DNA of 64,000 bases from Thysanoteuthis rhombus (GCA_963457665.1 OY735227.1:45667459-45731458); one strand, 5' to 3'; positions 1-12,330 are shown, numbered from the stretch's first letter. Numbers and translations: made by a program. Notes: a model not told the origin generated them from the letters alone.

Positions 1-933
1 CCAATAGGGAGCAGAATCAATTCCTATGGGAATACTAATGAACTGATGGAATAAATTATTACCTATTCTAAAGTAACATTCCCCAATAAGATGACTAACA
101 ATTGCCTCAAGGGGTAGAACATGTAAAGTCTTGCCTTTCTTCATTCTGCACCATAGTTTCTAAGCCCTATATATTTACTAATTCCTGCAAATGCTATGTG
201 TACTATTTCATTTAATTTTTTGATAAGATTTTCATGAGGAATTTTTGTATAAAGAGTACTAAAATCGTAGATTTAGATTGATTTACAAGTAAACCAATTT
301 TTCTTTAATGAGCATAGAATTATTTACTAATCAAAAGTGATTTAAATTACCATAGAATTTACTTTTGATATAGAATTTTTATATTTGATTGTATATCAAA
401 TTAAAAACTTTAGAAATACCTTTATTAAGATGTTCAGTGCTACAAACTCTAAAGGCTACAATAAAGCAAGTACCTATTGGATTTTTATGCATTTTAGGTA
501 TCCAATACATAATTGGTATCTTCTATACATTTTCATCTATTTTTAAATCCTAAATTTTCATATAATACAATGTTTTTAAATATGATATTATCAGGTTCAC
601 GAGTGGATACTTTATACGTAGATGATGGTGTTCCTATTAAACCTACTTCAGATAATATCCGTTGAACATTTTTTTTTTACATATAAATGCTGTATTAATT
701 TATTTAAAAAATGATCCTTTAGAGAAATTTGAAAAAATCCATGAATTTTTTCACTAGTAATAATTAGTACATATTTATATAATGCATATATATAACTGTA
801 TGTATACACACATACGTAGATGCTAGTGACTCTCTCTTAATGCGTACGTATCTACAATGTACACATACACGACCATATTTTGGTGTACTTATATATGTAT
901 GAAATATCCATACATATTTGCATATACTCTTAT
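1..933. other. AT-rich non-coding stretch, nothing recognised
   Basis: No coding region, RNA gene or classifiable repeat was recognised. The DNA is AT-rich with short A/T runs and has the texture of intron or intergenic sequence. The short frames present are broken and resemble no known protein. Confidence 0.5.
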
Positions 934-958
934 ACACACACACACACACACACACACA
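934..958. repeat. (CA)n microsatellite
   Basis: An uninterrupted CA dinucleotide run of about 12 units, read directly. The overlapping open frame is an artefact that translates as alternating Thr-His. Confidence 0.95.
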
Positions 959-1334
959 GATTGAGAGACATCTTTATTTATAAGATTGAAAGCAAAATGA
1001 ATCTCAAGGAAAAGATGACAATGGGCAACGCTGATCATTCAGCTGAAAACTTGCTGCTATATTTGTACATTGAGATAAAATGGAAAGTTTCCAAGCCATT
1101 AACTAACTGAGCCGAATGAATTATCATTTGACGCTTTATTCAAAAATTGATGATATATGAAAAAAAACAAGTGTTTGTAAGCAGACTGTCACATGAATAC
1201 TGGTTAGGTCAACCATTATAGCTGACTTGTCAATAATGCAAATCATATCTTTTATGGATTTATTATCTACAAACCAATCTACATTCAGAAGTACTAAAAA
1301 ATCAATATACTTGCCTACACACAGGTGAGGCAAA

Positions 1335-1880
1335 AGAATGTGATCAATAACTTATTAGTGTTGGTTCTTAAAGTACCAGCAAAGAAGTTCTTATCCGATC
1401 AGTTATGAACTCTACACAACCTCCAACCTACACAAAGGCTTCCTCTGGGATCTGGTGCCACTATGTTCACATAAGGTCCTATAACTGCTGCAAGTCACTT
1501 GGTAGATGTTCTGCTGAGTGAACTTGTTTCTCGGTCACCCAATACCTGGTCAGCAGTTGTTGGTTTCCCCCTGCTTGAACCACAGGCAATTGATACACAC
1601 CCCAACTGAAAGTGAGTACCCCACAAGTCATGCCATTTTTTAAATGCTCTGACCTAGGCTTCTGGTCATAACATTCCAGCCTTTATCAAAGTCACTCAAA
1701 TCTTTCTTCTTGTCTATAACTGCAGCATTCAATATATTAAAATAAAGAACCTGTCAGCTTACCTGTTTATATACCTCTGACCCTGAAATGCACAGTTGTC
1801 ACAATATTTTATGTAGTAAGTTATGTAACTATCAATCTTGACTAATGTTGCTAGTCATGGTGTTTTTGCTCATCAGTGTA
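1335..1880 (-). mobile_element. Tc1-like DNA transposon remnant, internally deleted
   Basis: Read on the minus strand, the right-hand part encodes a decayed version of the Tc1-like N-terminal helix-turn-helix region: a KKKDLSDFDKG-like start, then VMTRSLGQS, with stops between pieces. The outer right end (about 1858-1880) carries the family terminus, which reads GCTCATCAGTGTA on the plus strand. The same terminus ends the second copy at 30053. Toward the left (about 1440-1475) the sequence jumps to the transposase C-terminal stretch, shared with 29930-29990 (CAGATCCCAGAGGAA). The middle of the gene is therefore missing. It is non-functional. The left boundary is approximate because homology fades before a clear terminal repeat. 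Confidence 0.7.
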
Positions 1881-2161
1881 AAATTCCCTCTGTACAAGCA
1901 TGTATATCACTTGCCTCCATCTATTGAGGCTGACAATAGATACAGCAGCGTTTCTGGTGCAACGGCCTTGGTAAATTGACTGTCCATGCCTCTGCTTATC
2001 ATTGTGGCCTATCAGTGATAACACCATAGTCATGATAAATGATCTGAAAATATTACAACTAGTTCCAACCAAAATTTAAACTTGGTTTGCTGACACCATT
2101 TTCCAAGCTGATAAATTGTTAAATACAGGACTGAGAGATTTCATTAAGAGGCTCCAAGAAT

Positions 2162-2612
2162 TGATGGAGACCACATCTACATGGGTAAATGTGCAAGGCA
2201 TTCCTACACTGTAGCCAAAAACCAAAAAAGCTTTGTGATATCCTGAGGTATGGTAGATGCGCCTTAGATGAATGGTAATGATGTTTCAGCCAGAAAAATA
2301 TGTCCGCTACTTGGGTCATTCACTGTTCGGAGGAATTACTCTTATTTTTATAGCATTTGTTGCATAAAATTATATATTTTATGCTGAATTGGTAATATTG
2401 CCTAATTGGCAAAATTTATTTATTTTTGTTAAAAAAAGTTTGATTTCACTTGGATTACATGAAATTTTGATGATAAAACATAGTTGTTTTTATCCTTGTT
2501 TTGATCAAATCAAAACTGAATGTTCATTTATTTTTATTTTAAAAATTTTTGGTTTTTGGCTACAATGTAGGAATGCCTTGCACATTAACCCATGTAGATG
2601 TGGTCTCCATCA
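2162..2612. repeat. Inverted repeat, two ~67-bp arms with ~320-bp loop
   Basis: The arm at about 2162-2228 is the reverse complement of about 2546-2612. By eye only two differences separate them (G/A in the CTACA-TGTAGG part and T/A in CACATT-ACCC). Both arms therefore translate to nearly the same peptide on opposite strands (around FGFWLQCRNALHI). The loop (2229-2545) is AT-rich and unrelated to the arms. The right arm stops about 10 bp before the antisense RTE fragment that begins near 2624. Family unknown: it could be a foldback element or two opposite insertions of one short repeat. Confidence 0.85.
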
Positions 2613-2623
2613 GCCTCGGTTTC

Positions 2624-3240
2624 TCATGTGATCTCCAGGGATCCATGTTGTGAGTCGTGATTTCCATCGGTTATCTTCCATTCTTGCAACATGGCCTGAG
2701 TTTTTCAGTAGTTTCTATGATGTCTTGGACTCACATTTTCTCCCTGATATACTGTGTTGCCTTGTGATCTGTCCATGTGAGGTTGAGCATGATTCTCTCA
2801 TGTGCGCATTGCATGCTTCTCAGTTCGCGGGTCTGTCTCTTGGTTAGGTTCCATCCTAGGGTGATTCTTCGCTTGATCTCTTCCTCTTTTGTGGGTTTCA
2901 TGGAGATTCGCTGTCCTAGGTAGATGTAGTGATCTACTTTCCCCAGTTTTGCATCTTCAATTTTGACAGTTATGTCCTTATTCTCAATGTGAAGTTCATT
3001 TACTGAAGTTCATGAGTAGGCTGATTTCCTTGCTTCCTTCTTTTAGTTCATCTAGCATTAGTTGGAAGTCATGTAGGTTCTCGGTGAAAAGGATGATGTC
3101 GTCTGCAAATCTTAGGTTGCTCAGATATTTGCCATCTATTTTGATTTTTTGTTCTCCCAGTCCAGGTTTCAGATCATCATCTCGAGGCAGGCTGTGAAGT
3201 GTTTGGGTGAGCTGGTATCACCTAGTCCTACTCCTTTTTG
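2624..3240 (-). mobile_element. RTE-type LINE fragment (antisense)
   Basis: The reverse complement follows the better-preserved RTE copy at 30860-32640 from its reverse-transcriptase region (the GVRQGDTSSP part) to near its C-terminus. Recognisable landmarks are the antisense of the AFTACLE-like segment near 3195-3230 and of the LRFADDIILF-like segment near 3080-3110. Stops and indels interrupt the frame. The 5' part of the LINE is missing, and the 3' tail is also cut because homology ends about 130 bp before the RTE 3' end. It lies beside the inverted repeat at 2162-2612. Confidence 0.85.
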
Positions 3241-6200
3241 AGAAGGTTGCATGTATTTGATTTCATTTTTTTTCTTTGTAGTTTTTCATTGAAAGAAAGT
3301 GTCCAGTTTTACATTATCATTACATTGTAAATAGAACCCCCGCCCTCCCATTCATAAAACCTGAAAAAAGTTCTTTTCATAAAATAAAAAAAGTTTATTG
3401 AGATATGATAAAGATACATGGCCTGTCTTGAATTAGTGAAAATTGGTAAAAGATTAAACATTGGGGGCTTGTGTAAATACAGAGTTTTTTTGACACCTGA
3501 CGGGAGGAAAATAAAAAAATAAGTGATGTGACTTGAGGATTTTCAACCTGTGCTTTGTGCTTGGTAAAAATTAATTTTATACTATCTTTTTTTAACAAGT
3601 GCAGCTGTCAAGTCAAAGGGAGTTAACTCTAGTTGAATTATTTCCAAACTGGACCAGAGAAATATGGTTCATATGCAGTTATCAAACATCTTCAACTTCC
3701 ACCGGTACATTACTGATATTTCAGGAACTGATGATCAAGTACATCTCTTAATCCTGGTAAAATTACTGGAGGACACTTTGAATCAGACTTGCCTATTTAG
3801 ATGTCTTTTTATTTCATTTTTCTCAAATTTGTGAAGCCAGTGTTGACAATATTGAAAATCTTTTCTGAATATTTGTCAATTGATATGTTTTTTGTTTAAT
3901 TTTCCGTTCTTGAGAGTGGCTTCCAGAATAAAAAAATTGAAAATCATATCTGAGTTGGTTACTCTGCTTTAGGCTCCCTGTGAATGCCAGATGATTTTAT
4001 CTGAAGATCACAGATTTGTAATTTCCCCAAGATCTTTAATATAGTACTATCAGTACCTCGACAGATTTTTTGAAAACTATCATCATTAACTTTTGCATAT
4101 ATATTTCTGCAATTAAAATATGATTTTGTTGAAGTAATTTATTATGGAATGTATCTCTAATAACTATAACAGCCTGCAAAGTCTTTCATAATTAATATAA
4201 CTATTATTGTTTTTCTTTTGCTATCTAGCTATATTATGGTGGTATGCTACAACTACTACTACTACTACTTCTTTAGGTTTCTGACAAGTGTGATAGAGTT
4301 ATAGTGAAAGTTTAGTCCCATTTAAGCACAAGCACCCTCTCCCATTTTTATTTTTGATTATTACATTGCTAGGCTGGGAAGAGGGGAAGGCAGTTATAAT
4401 GAAGGTTGGGTCCTTTTTGCTCCCATTCAAGGATGAGCACCCTTTTCTATTCTTCCCCATGTCCATTGCAAGGATTGGTGATGAGGGAGAAGAGAGTATG
4501 AAAGATATGTGGTGAATGAATACTAACCATGTACAAACAAGCAGAATAACAGCATAATGCTTACATGTCATCCTGAAAATGCTTGAAAGTGAGTTGTGTC
4601 TGTGAGAATGGATCTTTCAAAGGTATAAATATTAAATACTGATAGAAGAGAGTGAAGATTTGGACGGGGGTACTTTCCATAGCTTTGAAACTTGAGTGTG
4701 ATTGATTTTTTCAAAGAACACTATACTGACAGCGCAGTCAAACCTCATTAAATGCCTGAGAAATCCAACTTTTTACAAAAGTTGGCCAAATCTGTCTAAT
4801 ACCAATTAGGTTGTCAACTATTTTTAACTGTGACATAAGTTGACAATTCTAAAAACAATAAAAATCTTCTATTAGACAAGATTTTAAATGGTATTTGTAA
4901 GGAATTAAGTGACTCCAATAGAGAGTGGTTAAAGAGAGACAGACAGCATTCATACCAAATAAAAAAGTTGTCATCCTAATTAGAGGGGTGAACTGTTGGT
5001 TAAGATAGAAAGATATGAAATAGAGAGTGGGCAAAGAAAGAGGATTTTTTTTTTCTTCTGCACATCTCACCACATTTTATTATTCCTTTTTTGAAAATCA
5101 ATTCTCAAGATAGAAAAAATAGGAAGTACAGCTAAGAAAGAAAGCAGACTATATTATGTTCACATTTCATTTATAAGATTTTCATATAACAATGAACTAG
5201 GTTGTATTTCGGACAATATTTTTCAGATTTTTTTTTTTTGATGCAATGATTGTTTATTTTGATGGGGATTAATTTGAAAACTCAATTGGAAAGAAATAGA
5301 TTTTAATGCAGAAACAAATGTCAATTGCCATCAAAAATCGCACATATGTTCCATTCTTTTTCTTCTTTTTGTTGATATAAGGAGTAGGTATACAAAATAT
5401 TGAAACTTTATAGAGATTGACTTTAAGAGGCAAATGAGCATTTGAGAAATCATGAAAGATTACAAAAGTGGTTTACGGAAATGAGTTATATTGAAATGTC
5501 AAGTCAGATTTAAATTGACATTTTTTATTCTTTGAATTATTCAAACTCATACCTACGTCTTTGTTTTTATCACAAAGTTTTAGCTGATGTGTCCTCTAGC
5601 TTTTCTCAGGTGTATAATGTATCCAGTAATCTTTGGAATCATCCAGTATCTTAAGTTTTAAATGAATCTTTTCATTTTCTTGGTTGAAAAATTTACTGAT
5701 TTCAGTATCCAAGTTTCATGTTGATATGGGAAATTTATTTGACCTCAATCGATCTGGGAAAATGGGCAATTCAGTGGGGCATTGGAACCACCAGTATGAA
5801 AAAATCAATTATGTTATGGTTTTTAACTTCAGAATATACACAGTTATCATTAAACAATTTAAGTTTAATTTCAAATTAGAATAAGGTGGAGTAGAGTTTT
5901 TTTCTTGCAGATTCTTATCATATCCTATGGACTTTTTAAATGATTAGTTTCATGCTTTGAAAGATTTTCAGTTTTAACTCTTATTTAAACCTTTCTAGAA
6001 TAATACCAGACTATTTTCATCTTTTCTTCTATTCACATCATTGAAACAATTCTGTATTCTATTTTTATTGACTATCCCTCTTTGCAAGGTTTTGACATCA
6101 TTTTACTCTGGTCTTGTTGTATTTGATGCTTATAATACCCCACTCCCCATATTTTCTCAAGAAATTGCTCAAAAGATAAACTTAACCTCTCTTGTCCAGC

Positions 6201-6833
6201 CTCACATTGGTCAGAACTGGCTGATAAATGAGAGGAATTCAAGGAAATGTTTTTTTCCTAATATTCCCTGTTGGTCTCGGGGTCTTATATGTCATCAAAT
6301 ATGATAATTGCCTTGCAGTCAGACTTCTATTAACAAAAGGCCGAGTCTTGTAGATATTTACAAAGCTTAACCTAGTTTCAGATATGACTGCAATAATGGA
6401 ATACTCAATGAGGATTGAAATCACTGACAAAGACTTGCAATTCTCACCTGCTAACCATCGTTCTAGGATGGGTGGGCAACCAAACAGGGCAATATAATCA
6501 AAACTGTTTTGTGTTTATAAACTAAATTCAAGAACTCTTTGACAGATCTTGATAAAACCTGGCAGATAATTCTGTACAGTATATACCCAAAGGGAACTTA
6601 TTCTTCTTTACTGAACTAATGAGGTATGTACACATGCTGAATATTGGCCTAGTCCAACTTATACCAATTAGTTTGAGAACTGTTTCTTTTTATACAGAAA
6701 GCAAATATATAAATTACTGAAATTCTATATTGACTGACTTTGAGATACAAATGGATACTAGAAATTTATGAAAGATAGCAAAAGTCTTAAGCAAAAGTGT
6801 TTTATAAGTTACTCAGCATGAGAATGCAAATAT
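3241..6833. other. AT-rich non-coding stretch with minor repeats
   Basis: No gene recognised. A short (ACT)n run lies at 4250-4269. Two loosely similar segments at about 5390-5520 and 6700-6833 share an interrupted pattern (tatagagattgactttaaga against tatattgactgactttgaga) and may be old copies of one repeat. Otherwise A/T-rich filler with no open frame that looks protein-like. Confidence 0.4.
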
Positions 6834-7085
6834 GAGGTCTGTCCGGAAAGTATCCAGCCATTTAATATTAACAGGGTAAAAAATAGCTTACATGGAGCAA
6901 TAGTGCCTTTTTTCCTTCAAAGTATTCCCCTTGAGATCTCTCACACTTATCCCAAAATCGCTATCAGCTGCCTCACCACATTAATCTCATCAGCAATCTG
7001 AAACGTCTTTGAGAAAAGCCACGAGTCACTTGAAGCCAGATCTGGACTATGGCTGATAAGCCTGGAGGATGCAATGTTTCATGTT
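6834..7085 (-). mobile_element. Mariner-derived MITE, 3' half
   Basis: The left edge matches a mariner terminus (GAGGTCTGTCCGGAAAGTAT, then CCAGCCATTT). Its reverse complement encodes the decayed transposase C-terminus, including a DYFEG-like ending read across about 6895-6935 and the SPDLAP-type segment near 7035-7050. At about 7055-7080 the sequence crosses a junction (ttgcatcctccaggct on the minus strand) also seen in the copies near 46 kb and 56.7 kb, where C-terminal transposase sequence is fused to 5' non-coding sequence. The 5' half is lost. Non-autonomous. Confidence 0.75.
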
Positions 7086-7998
7086 TTGTAATGTTTTGTT
7101 TTTTACAAAAAAAAACACTCTTACAAAGTTAGCTTCTTCAGCAAATTCTTGATACACTATATTGACACAAGACTGATTAAGTGTATAAACTTGATTTTGT
7201 GGTTATTCATTGATTTTTAAAATCATAACATTGTAGTCAACTTCTCTCTTGATGGTTGTGACATCACCTGATATTCTCAAATAGATACACATTTTAATAC
7301 TTACCAGACTTGATATTGTTTACCTTCAGTGACTGAACAAAAACTATTGCATTCAAATTGGTTTTGCTGCAGGCACATTTACATTTGTGCATAACTATAG
7401 ATTTCATTATTCTGAATGTCTAAGATAATATTAAGCTTTAATTATTCTAAACCTAAATCTACATCTTAACACTTCCTGTTGAATTGTGGTATTCTTAACA
7501 AGCACATGTATTCTATATCTCAACTTTTTAGGGGTAAGGGGGCCTTGTCCCCCTTAAGTGTATTTTTCAGGATAAATCATGGACAGATCAATAAATTCAT
7601 TCATCATTATTTCAGTTTATGGCCCTCTTCAAATGTGCTAGGAACCCCTAAGATAGCAATATGATCCCTGTTGAGAATGGCTGCTATATGCCATTAAATG
7701 AAGTCATATTTTCTTGTTGTCCGACTGAAATACTATACACTGTATTATTTAGAGTTGTATTGATCCGTGAAAATCTCCCTTTTTGTCTGTGTTTCTATCT
7801 CAGCATGTATGTTGTACACACAGGTGGCTACTGAAATGACAAAATGGGAATTGGCAAGAGGATAATGCTCTGTTACTTCCTACTTGACATGGAGAACTTG
7901 TCTAGCTCGAGACTTAAAGTGACTGATATCCAATCAATGAAAACCCATGGAAAATCAAATGGTTTCAATAAATACTTACATCTATTTGCTGTTATATA

Positions 7999-8250
7999 TG
8001 AAGTCTATCTGGAAAGTACCCAACCATTTTAAATATCTCAAGAATTGGTTGGGTAGCCTTGATGTAACTTGGCAACTGATAGGAGGGGACATGACAGCAC
8101 ATGCATGAACAAAAATTCACAGGTTACTCTGTGGACAGTGAAGTACCATTGAGTGAGATTATGTACTGCATGACCATCGGTTTCACGATGGTCAAATATG
8201 TTCATTCTTCCCGACTCATGCCAGGTTTTTTTGGTAGACTTGCAAATATT
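7999..8250 (+). mobile_element. Mariner-derived MITE, 5' half
   Basis: Begins with the other mariner terminus (GAAGTCTATCTGGAAAGTAC, then CCAACCATTTTAAATATCTC) and continues with the 5' segment shared with 46084-45900 read in reverse (CCTTGATGTAACTTGGCAAC). Homology fades after the segment equivalent to tcattcttcatg, so the transposase C-terminal half is absent or unrecognisable. The right limit is approximate. Confidence 0.7.
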
Positions 8251-8361
8251 ACTTTCTGTCCAATGTGCTGTTAATATTACTAGGGGGCCACCTACCATAA
8301 TTCAATATGGACAGTTATAGCACTTAGATGAGATGCAGTGAGTAGTAGTCCTCCAAATATC
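8247..8361 (+). repeat. Interspersed repeat shared with 33797-33910
   Basis: Shares an ungapped core (ATATGGACAGTTA-AG, then CTTAGATG, CAGTGAG, TCCTCCAAATA) with 33853-33910, and a looser upstream part (TCCAATGTGCTG) with 33797-33825. No coding content. Family not recognised. It directly follows the mariner half-copy, but 33797-33910 has no such neighbour, so it is a separate repeat. Confidence 0.65.
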
Positions 8362-8861
8362 CTTGCAAATCATTTGCCTTTTAGTCTGACAAATACAGTA
8401 ACTGAACTAAGCATAAAGAATGGAGAGGAATATGTTTTAAAAAGAATTCTTGTAATTTTTCCAAAGTTGAGAGATGCTATAAGCACACTCTCAATAAGTC
8501 TGACAGATGTGGTTTATCCCTCACAAAGAAAGTAAATATTTCTCATATTTCATCATCAATATCAACTGATTGTAATAAAATGCTTTGAGAAATTTTAAAC
8601 AAACATAATCCTATTTTCAGTTATATCATAGTTCAGTAATAAAGATGTTGTTTTCAAATATCATTTGCATTATGGATGTACATAAAGAGGTCAGTACATA
8701 TCAATATTTAAAGGTTATAAAGCCAATGTTTAGTCTCTGTTCTTGATTATTTATGATTATTGATTGGTATTGGTTATCTGATATCATAAAATGTAATACT
8801 CACTTCAGGTTTTATTTTCTTTTGAATATGGTATTCAATTTCTGTTTATTACTTAGCCAAT

Positions 8862-9374
8862 GTTTGTAGAGGGGTTGTAGAGTGGTGCAAAATAGAATCG
8901 GCAGACCAAGTTCAAGTTTTGTCCAAAGCTGTTCACATTTACTTCAAATTAATCACCTTGGGAAAGACATGAATCTACCAGCTGTCAGTAAATAGCAGTA
9001 GCTTGTAGTGTTTCATGCTTGTGCCTGGATTCATCAAATATGCCCGCAAAATTCCTGAAGTGAAGACTTTCTGGCACAATTTCAGGCTCAATGTCATTTT
9101 AGTATATCTTCTGAAACTTGGCTCCCATCCGAATGCTTTTGTCATTCATTGTTGGAAATTGAACTAGAAACCAAATATTGAATCAACATATTCATATGCT
9201 TGAATGCAATGAAAAAGATGAAATAAATTTTTACCAAATCTCTGAGGGCCTCTAGCTGGCTGAGGCTCCTCGGCTGCTGCCTTTGGAGCTCATGCCTTTA
9301 TATAGTACTGGTTGTACTCAATTTTTTGTTCCGATTTGTGCCTGTAATATAGTGAAAAACTACCCTCTACAAAC
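8862..9374. mobile_element. 513-bp element with terminal inverted repeats (unclassified DNA transposon/MITE)
   Basis: Left end GTTTGTAGAGGGGTTGTAGA and the reverse complement of the right end GTTTGTAGAGGGTAGTTTTT form an imperfect terminal inverted repeat whose outer 12 bases are identical. Both ends are flanked by AAT, a possible 3-bp target duplication. The inside holds a short GC-richer block (9240-9300) but no recognisable transposase. Superfamily not assigned. The rest of the surrounding DNA is AT-rich filler. Confidence 0.6.
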
Positions 9375-9837
9375 AATCGTTAAGGAGAGAATAGATGATT
9401 TTATAATAACCAGATTTTCTTACTGTTAAAGTACTGAGTAGATAAAAAAATGCCTGAAATTCTGAATGTCAGTTTGTTTCCTTGTTATGTAGTTTTGAGT
9501 TATGGGAAGAGAATAGAAACCTGAAGAGGAATACATCTCAGACTGTTTTTTTGTTTTTACCCGTTTATTCCCCAAGAAAAAAACGTCCAGATGAACATGT
9601 TATAGGATTTTTTCAATGACATGGTCAAATGACATTGTAGCAATTATTTACACTATAAAAGATCAAAACTAGGTTATAAAATTAGTTTTGTCATTTAGGT
9701 AGGATCCTAGCAAAATGCTGCTCTGGCAAATTTGAATTTATTTTTTGTCCAATCAGCTTTTGCTGATTAGAGTGAGAAATCCATCTGGACCTTATAAAAA
9801 GGGTAAACAAACTGATGCAAAGCTAGTTGGTTCATAA

Positions 9838-9945
9838 TCAGCCTTTTAGCATCCGTCATGGACATAGACCTTCCCCAGGATTCACAAGACCTCTCTATCA
9901 TGTTTGTTACAGGGCCAATACTTTCTGAACTCGTCTATTTTGTCA
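9838..9945 (-). mobile_element. RTE 3' tail, antisense arm of an inverted pair
   Basis: The reverse complement matches the last ~110 bp of the RTE copy at 32500-32610 (…TTCAGAAAGTA…, CATGATAGAGAGG, AATCCTGGGGAAGGTCTATG, GATGCTAAAAG). Only the LINE 3' end is present. It faces a second copy of the same segment at 10062-10165. Confidence 0.8.
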
Positions 9946-10061
9946 TACCATATCATAGCTTAGAACAACTCACCAGTCACTGACATAACAGTTATCAATG
10001 ACCTACTCTGAACTCTAACTCTTTGTTTGTGCCAACAGATTTCCAAAGAATATTAGTTTGA

Positions 10062-10165
10062 GAGATGAGCTAGACAAATTCAGAAAGTACTGGCTCTGTG
10101 ACACCCATGATAGAGAAGTGTGGTGAATCCTGGGGAAGGTCTATATCCAACAACAGACATTGAAA
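10062..10165 (+). mobile_element. RTE 3' tail, sense arm of an inverted pair
   Basis: Matches the same RTE 3' segment as 9838-9945 but on the plus strand (GATGAGCTAGACAAATTCAG, then TACTGGCTCTGTGACACCCA, GGGGAAGGTCTAT). It ends in a (GGA)n tract, as RTE elements often end in simple repeats. Confidence 0.8.
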
Positions 10166-10183
10166 GGAGGAGGAGGAGGAGGA
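10165..10183 (+). repeat. (GGA)n simple-repeat tail
   Basis: About six GGA units directly after the RTE 3' end, in the position taken by GACT and TGA repeats in the copy ending at 32640. Confidence 0.85.
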
Positions 10184-11999
10184 TTCTTTTCATTTTCTTT
10201 TCCTTTTGTAAATCCGTAAGAAAGAACTTTCTTTAATGACATTTACTTTTGAACATCAGCGGCAACACACCTGTCTTGCATACATATTGCATCTCCTTTA
10301 AATCTGCTATTACAAGTAGGCAGCAATCACATAAGCTTCACTCAATATCAGCAATGATTGGTTACAACATAATGTCAGCAAAATACCCTTTCAATATCTC
10401 TTCAATCTAGATATTGTGAATGATATTAAAATCTGCTTCAAATTGATGTAATACTTTTGGAAACCACCTGTGCAGGTGTTTAAAAGCTAGGTCCTTCCTT
10501 CCAACCCCATATCTTTGTCTCTTTCTACCAATTTCTCTTTCTAATCAATCAATCTTTGTCTGCTGCAATGACTCGGCTCAGTGCTTGAATGGTTTGTTTA
10601 TCTAATGAATGTTGTCTATGATTGCATCTTGGTAATTATTGAGTGATGTCCCTATTGATTACCTGGCTCAATGGACATTTAGCTTTTCCACTTTTCTTTA
10701 TTGTTTCAGCTGATTCTATCATTCGTCTTGTTTAACAGTATTTTATAAGTAGATAGATGTGGCAATCAACCATATGTTCTTGGTTGTTTGGAATCATCAT
10801 GCCCATTTTTTCAAATTATCATCCTATTTCGACTGAGACTTTCCAAGTGGAATGATCATAATGGTTCATTTTTGACCAGGTTGGGGTTCTTATGGGAAAA
10901 TTGATTTTGACAAATAAAAAAAGAGAGAGATTTCAGACATTAAGACAAAGAAGTAATGTGTGATCTAGCATTGTTCACTCTTATTTGAGTCTTGGCTTTT
11001 TAAAGCACCAGAATTGACAAAAGAGTGAAGTAAAATAAATAAGTATTTACCACAGAACCAATAAATAAAAAAAATCATCTAAAAAATTTTTTTCTTAAAA
11101 AGGCAGAAGACATTTATATTACATGAACATTAAAATAATAATTTTTTGTATTTATGAAATTTGTGCATCTATACATTTAAAAAATTTTGATTGTGCTTTG
11201 TTTGAGCAGAACGCTGGAGGTAACTCTCCTGGATCTGCTCCTGTTTGGACTATTTATTTCATTCTTTTTGTTGCAAACACATTTCAGCTAATCCATTACT
11301 CCAGCCTTCCTCAAGTGTACAATTAGTGTGGAAAGTGAGGTATCCACCAAAATTATACATGACAAGTTTTGGCAAATATATTATGCACATATGCCTTGCA
11401 GAAAAAATGTATCAGTGAGGCCTGTGTAGATTTTTTTGCTTTGCAAGAAAAAAAATTTGTAGCAATCATGCATATGAAATATGGAAATACTTTTGAAAAA
11501 GGCATGAATCCACTACTTCCTCCTACTTGAAAGATCAAGATCAACAGTCTTAGAATGATACTGACCTATCTCAAAATGACACAATACATTTTGGCACATC
11601 CTTCACTATGTAATTGCTGTGGACCATTAACTTCAAAGTCAAGATTGACGCTGAATTCCATGCCAAGCATACTGACCCTCATATGATTAAGATTGTATTA
11701 CACAATCTTTTTTTCTTTTTTAAATGAAGACGCATAATCTTTTATGATATTTTGTTCAACATAGCTGAGCAAAGTCAAGTTCAGCATTCAAAGTTTAGGC
11801 CTGAACCAAGCCACTGGATTTGACAAAGATCACTTTTTCCCCAAGTGAAGTATTCTGTTTAAAATCCATTGATGGTTCCCAGATGTGGTTTAGAATGACT
11901 GATAGAAGATTATAAAACATCCCAATCGATCGGGATTGGAGTACAATGGCTGAGAATACGATTGCTGTAAGACACGAATTTAAGATAACAGTAACACCA
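10184..11999. other. Non-coding stretch, nothing recognised
   Basis: No conserved protein segment, tRNA or classifiable repeat was seen. A/T-rich with scattered A and T runs. Confidence 0.4.
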
Positions 12000-12330
12000 T
12001 TATTAGTTTCTGACTAGTATCTCTTTCATCTTAATTTTAATTGCTTTTCATTGCAACTACTCAGACCATCATTCTATGAACATTAGGGGAAAAAAGAGCT
12101 GATCAGAAATAGAGAATAATGTTTTGACAAGATCCAAACTTGCATCCCTTTGCCTCAGGAAGCTTGTTTTACCAATGTATAGCCTTATGAGTGGCTGAAA
12201 ATCAAATTTATCTTTCTCCTGATCACTTGGCACCATGTCATTGTTTTTATGTGCACTAGTAATAATAGTAATTTAGCTATATTATCTTTTTGATAGATGA
12301 AGTATTATCAACCATTATTCATTTCCGGCA
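12000..12330. repeat. Interspersed repeat (family U) copy 1
   Basis: Contains the family blocks 'gcttttcattgcaactactc' (about 12049), 'cttggcaccat' (12226), and 'atcaaccattatt' (12308). The same blocks recur at 36990-37320 and 52870-53170. Order and spacing suggest a unit of roughly 270-340 bp, here entered at a different phase, so a tandem origin is possible. No coding content. Confidence 0.55.

Noticed and set aside
2389-2631. 80-codon plus-strand frame with a Cys-containing end
   Set aside because: Its conserved-looking end is the right arm of the inverted repeat. The mirror peptide on the other strand at 2119-2319 shows it is repeat-derived.
4250-4269. Short direct repeats as a possible CRISPR-like array
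   Set aside because: It is a plain (ACT)n microsatellite. No repeat-spacer structure occurs anywhere in the window.
5390-6833. Possible repeated pair at 5390-5520 and 6700-6833
   Set aside because: Similarity is patchy and A/T-driven. I could not separate it from chance by eye.
8038-8298. 86-codon minus-strand open frame
   Set aside because: It lies antisense to the 5' non-coding part of a mariner derivative and resembles no protein.
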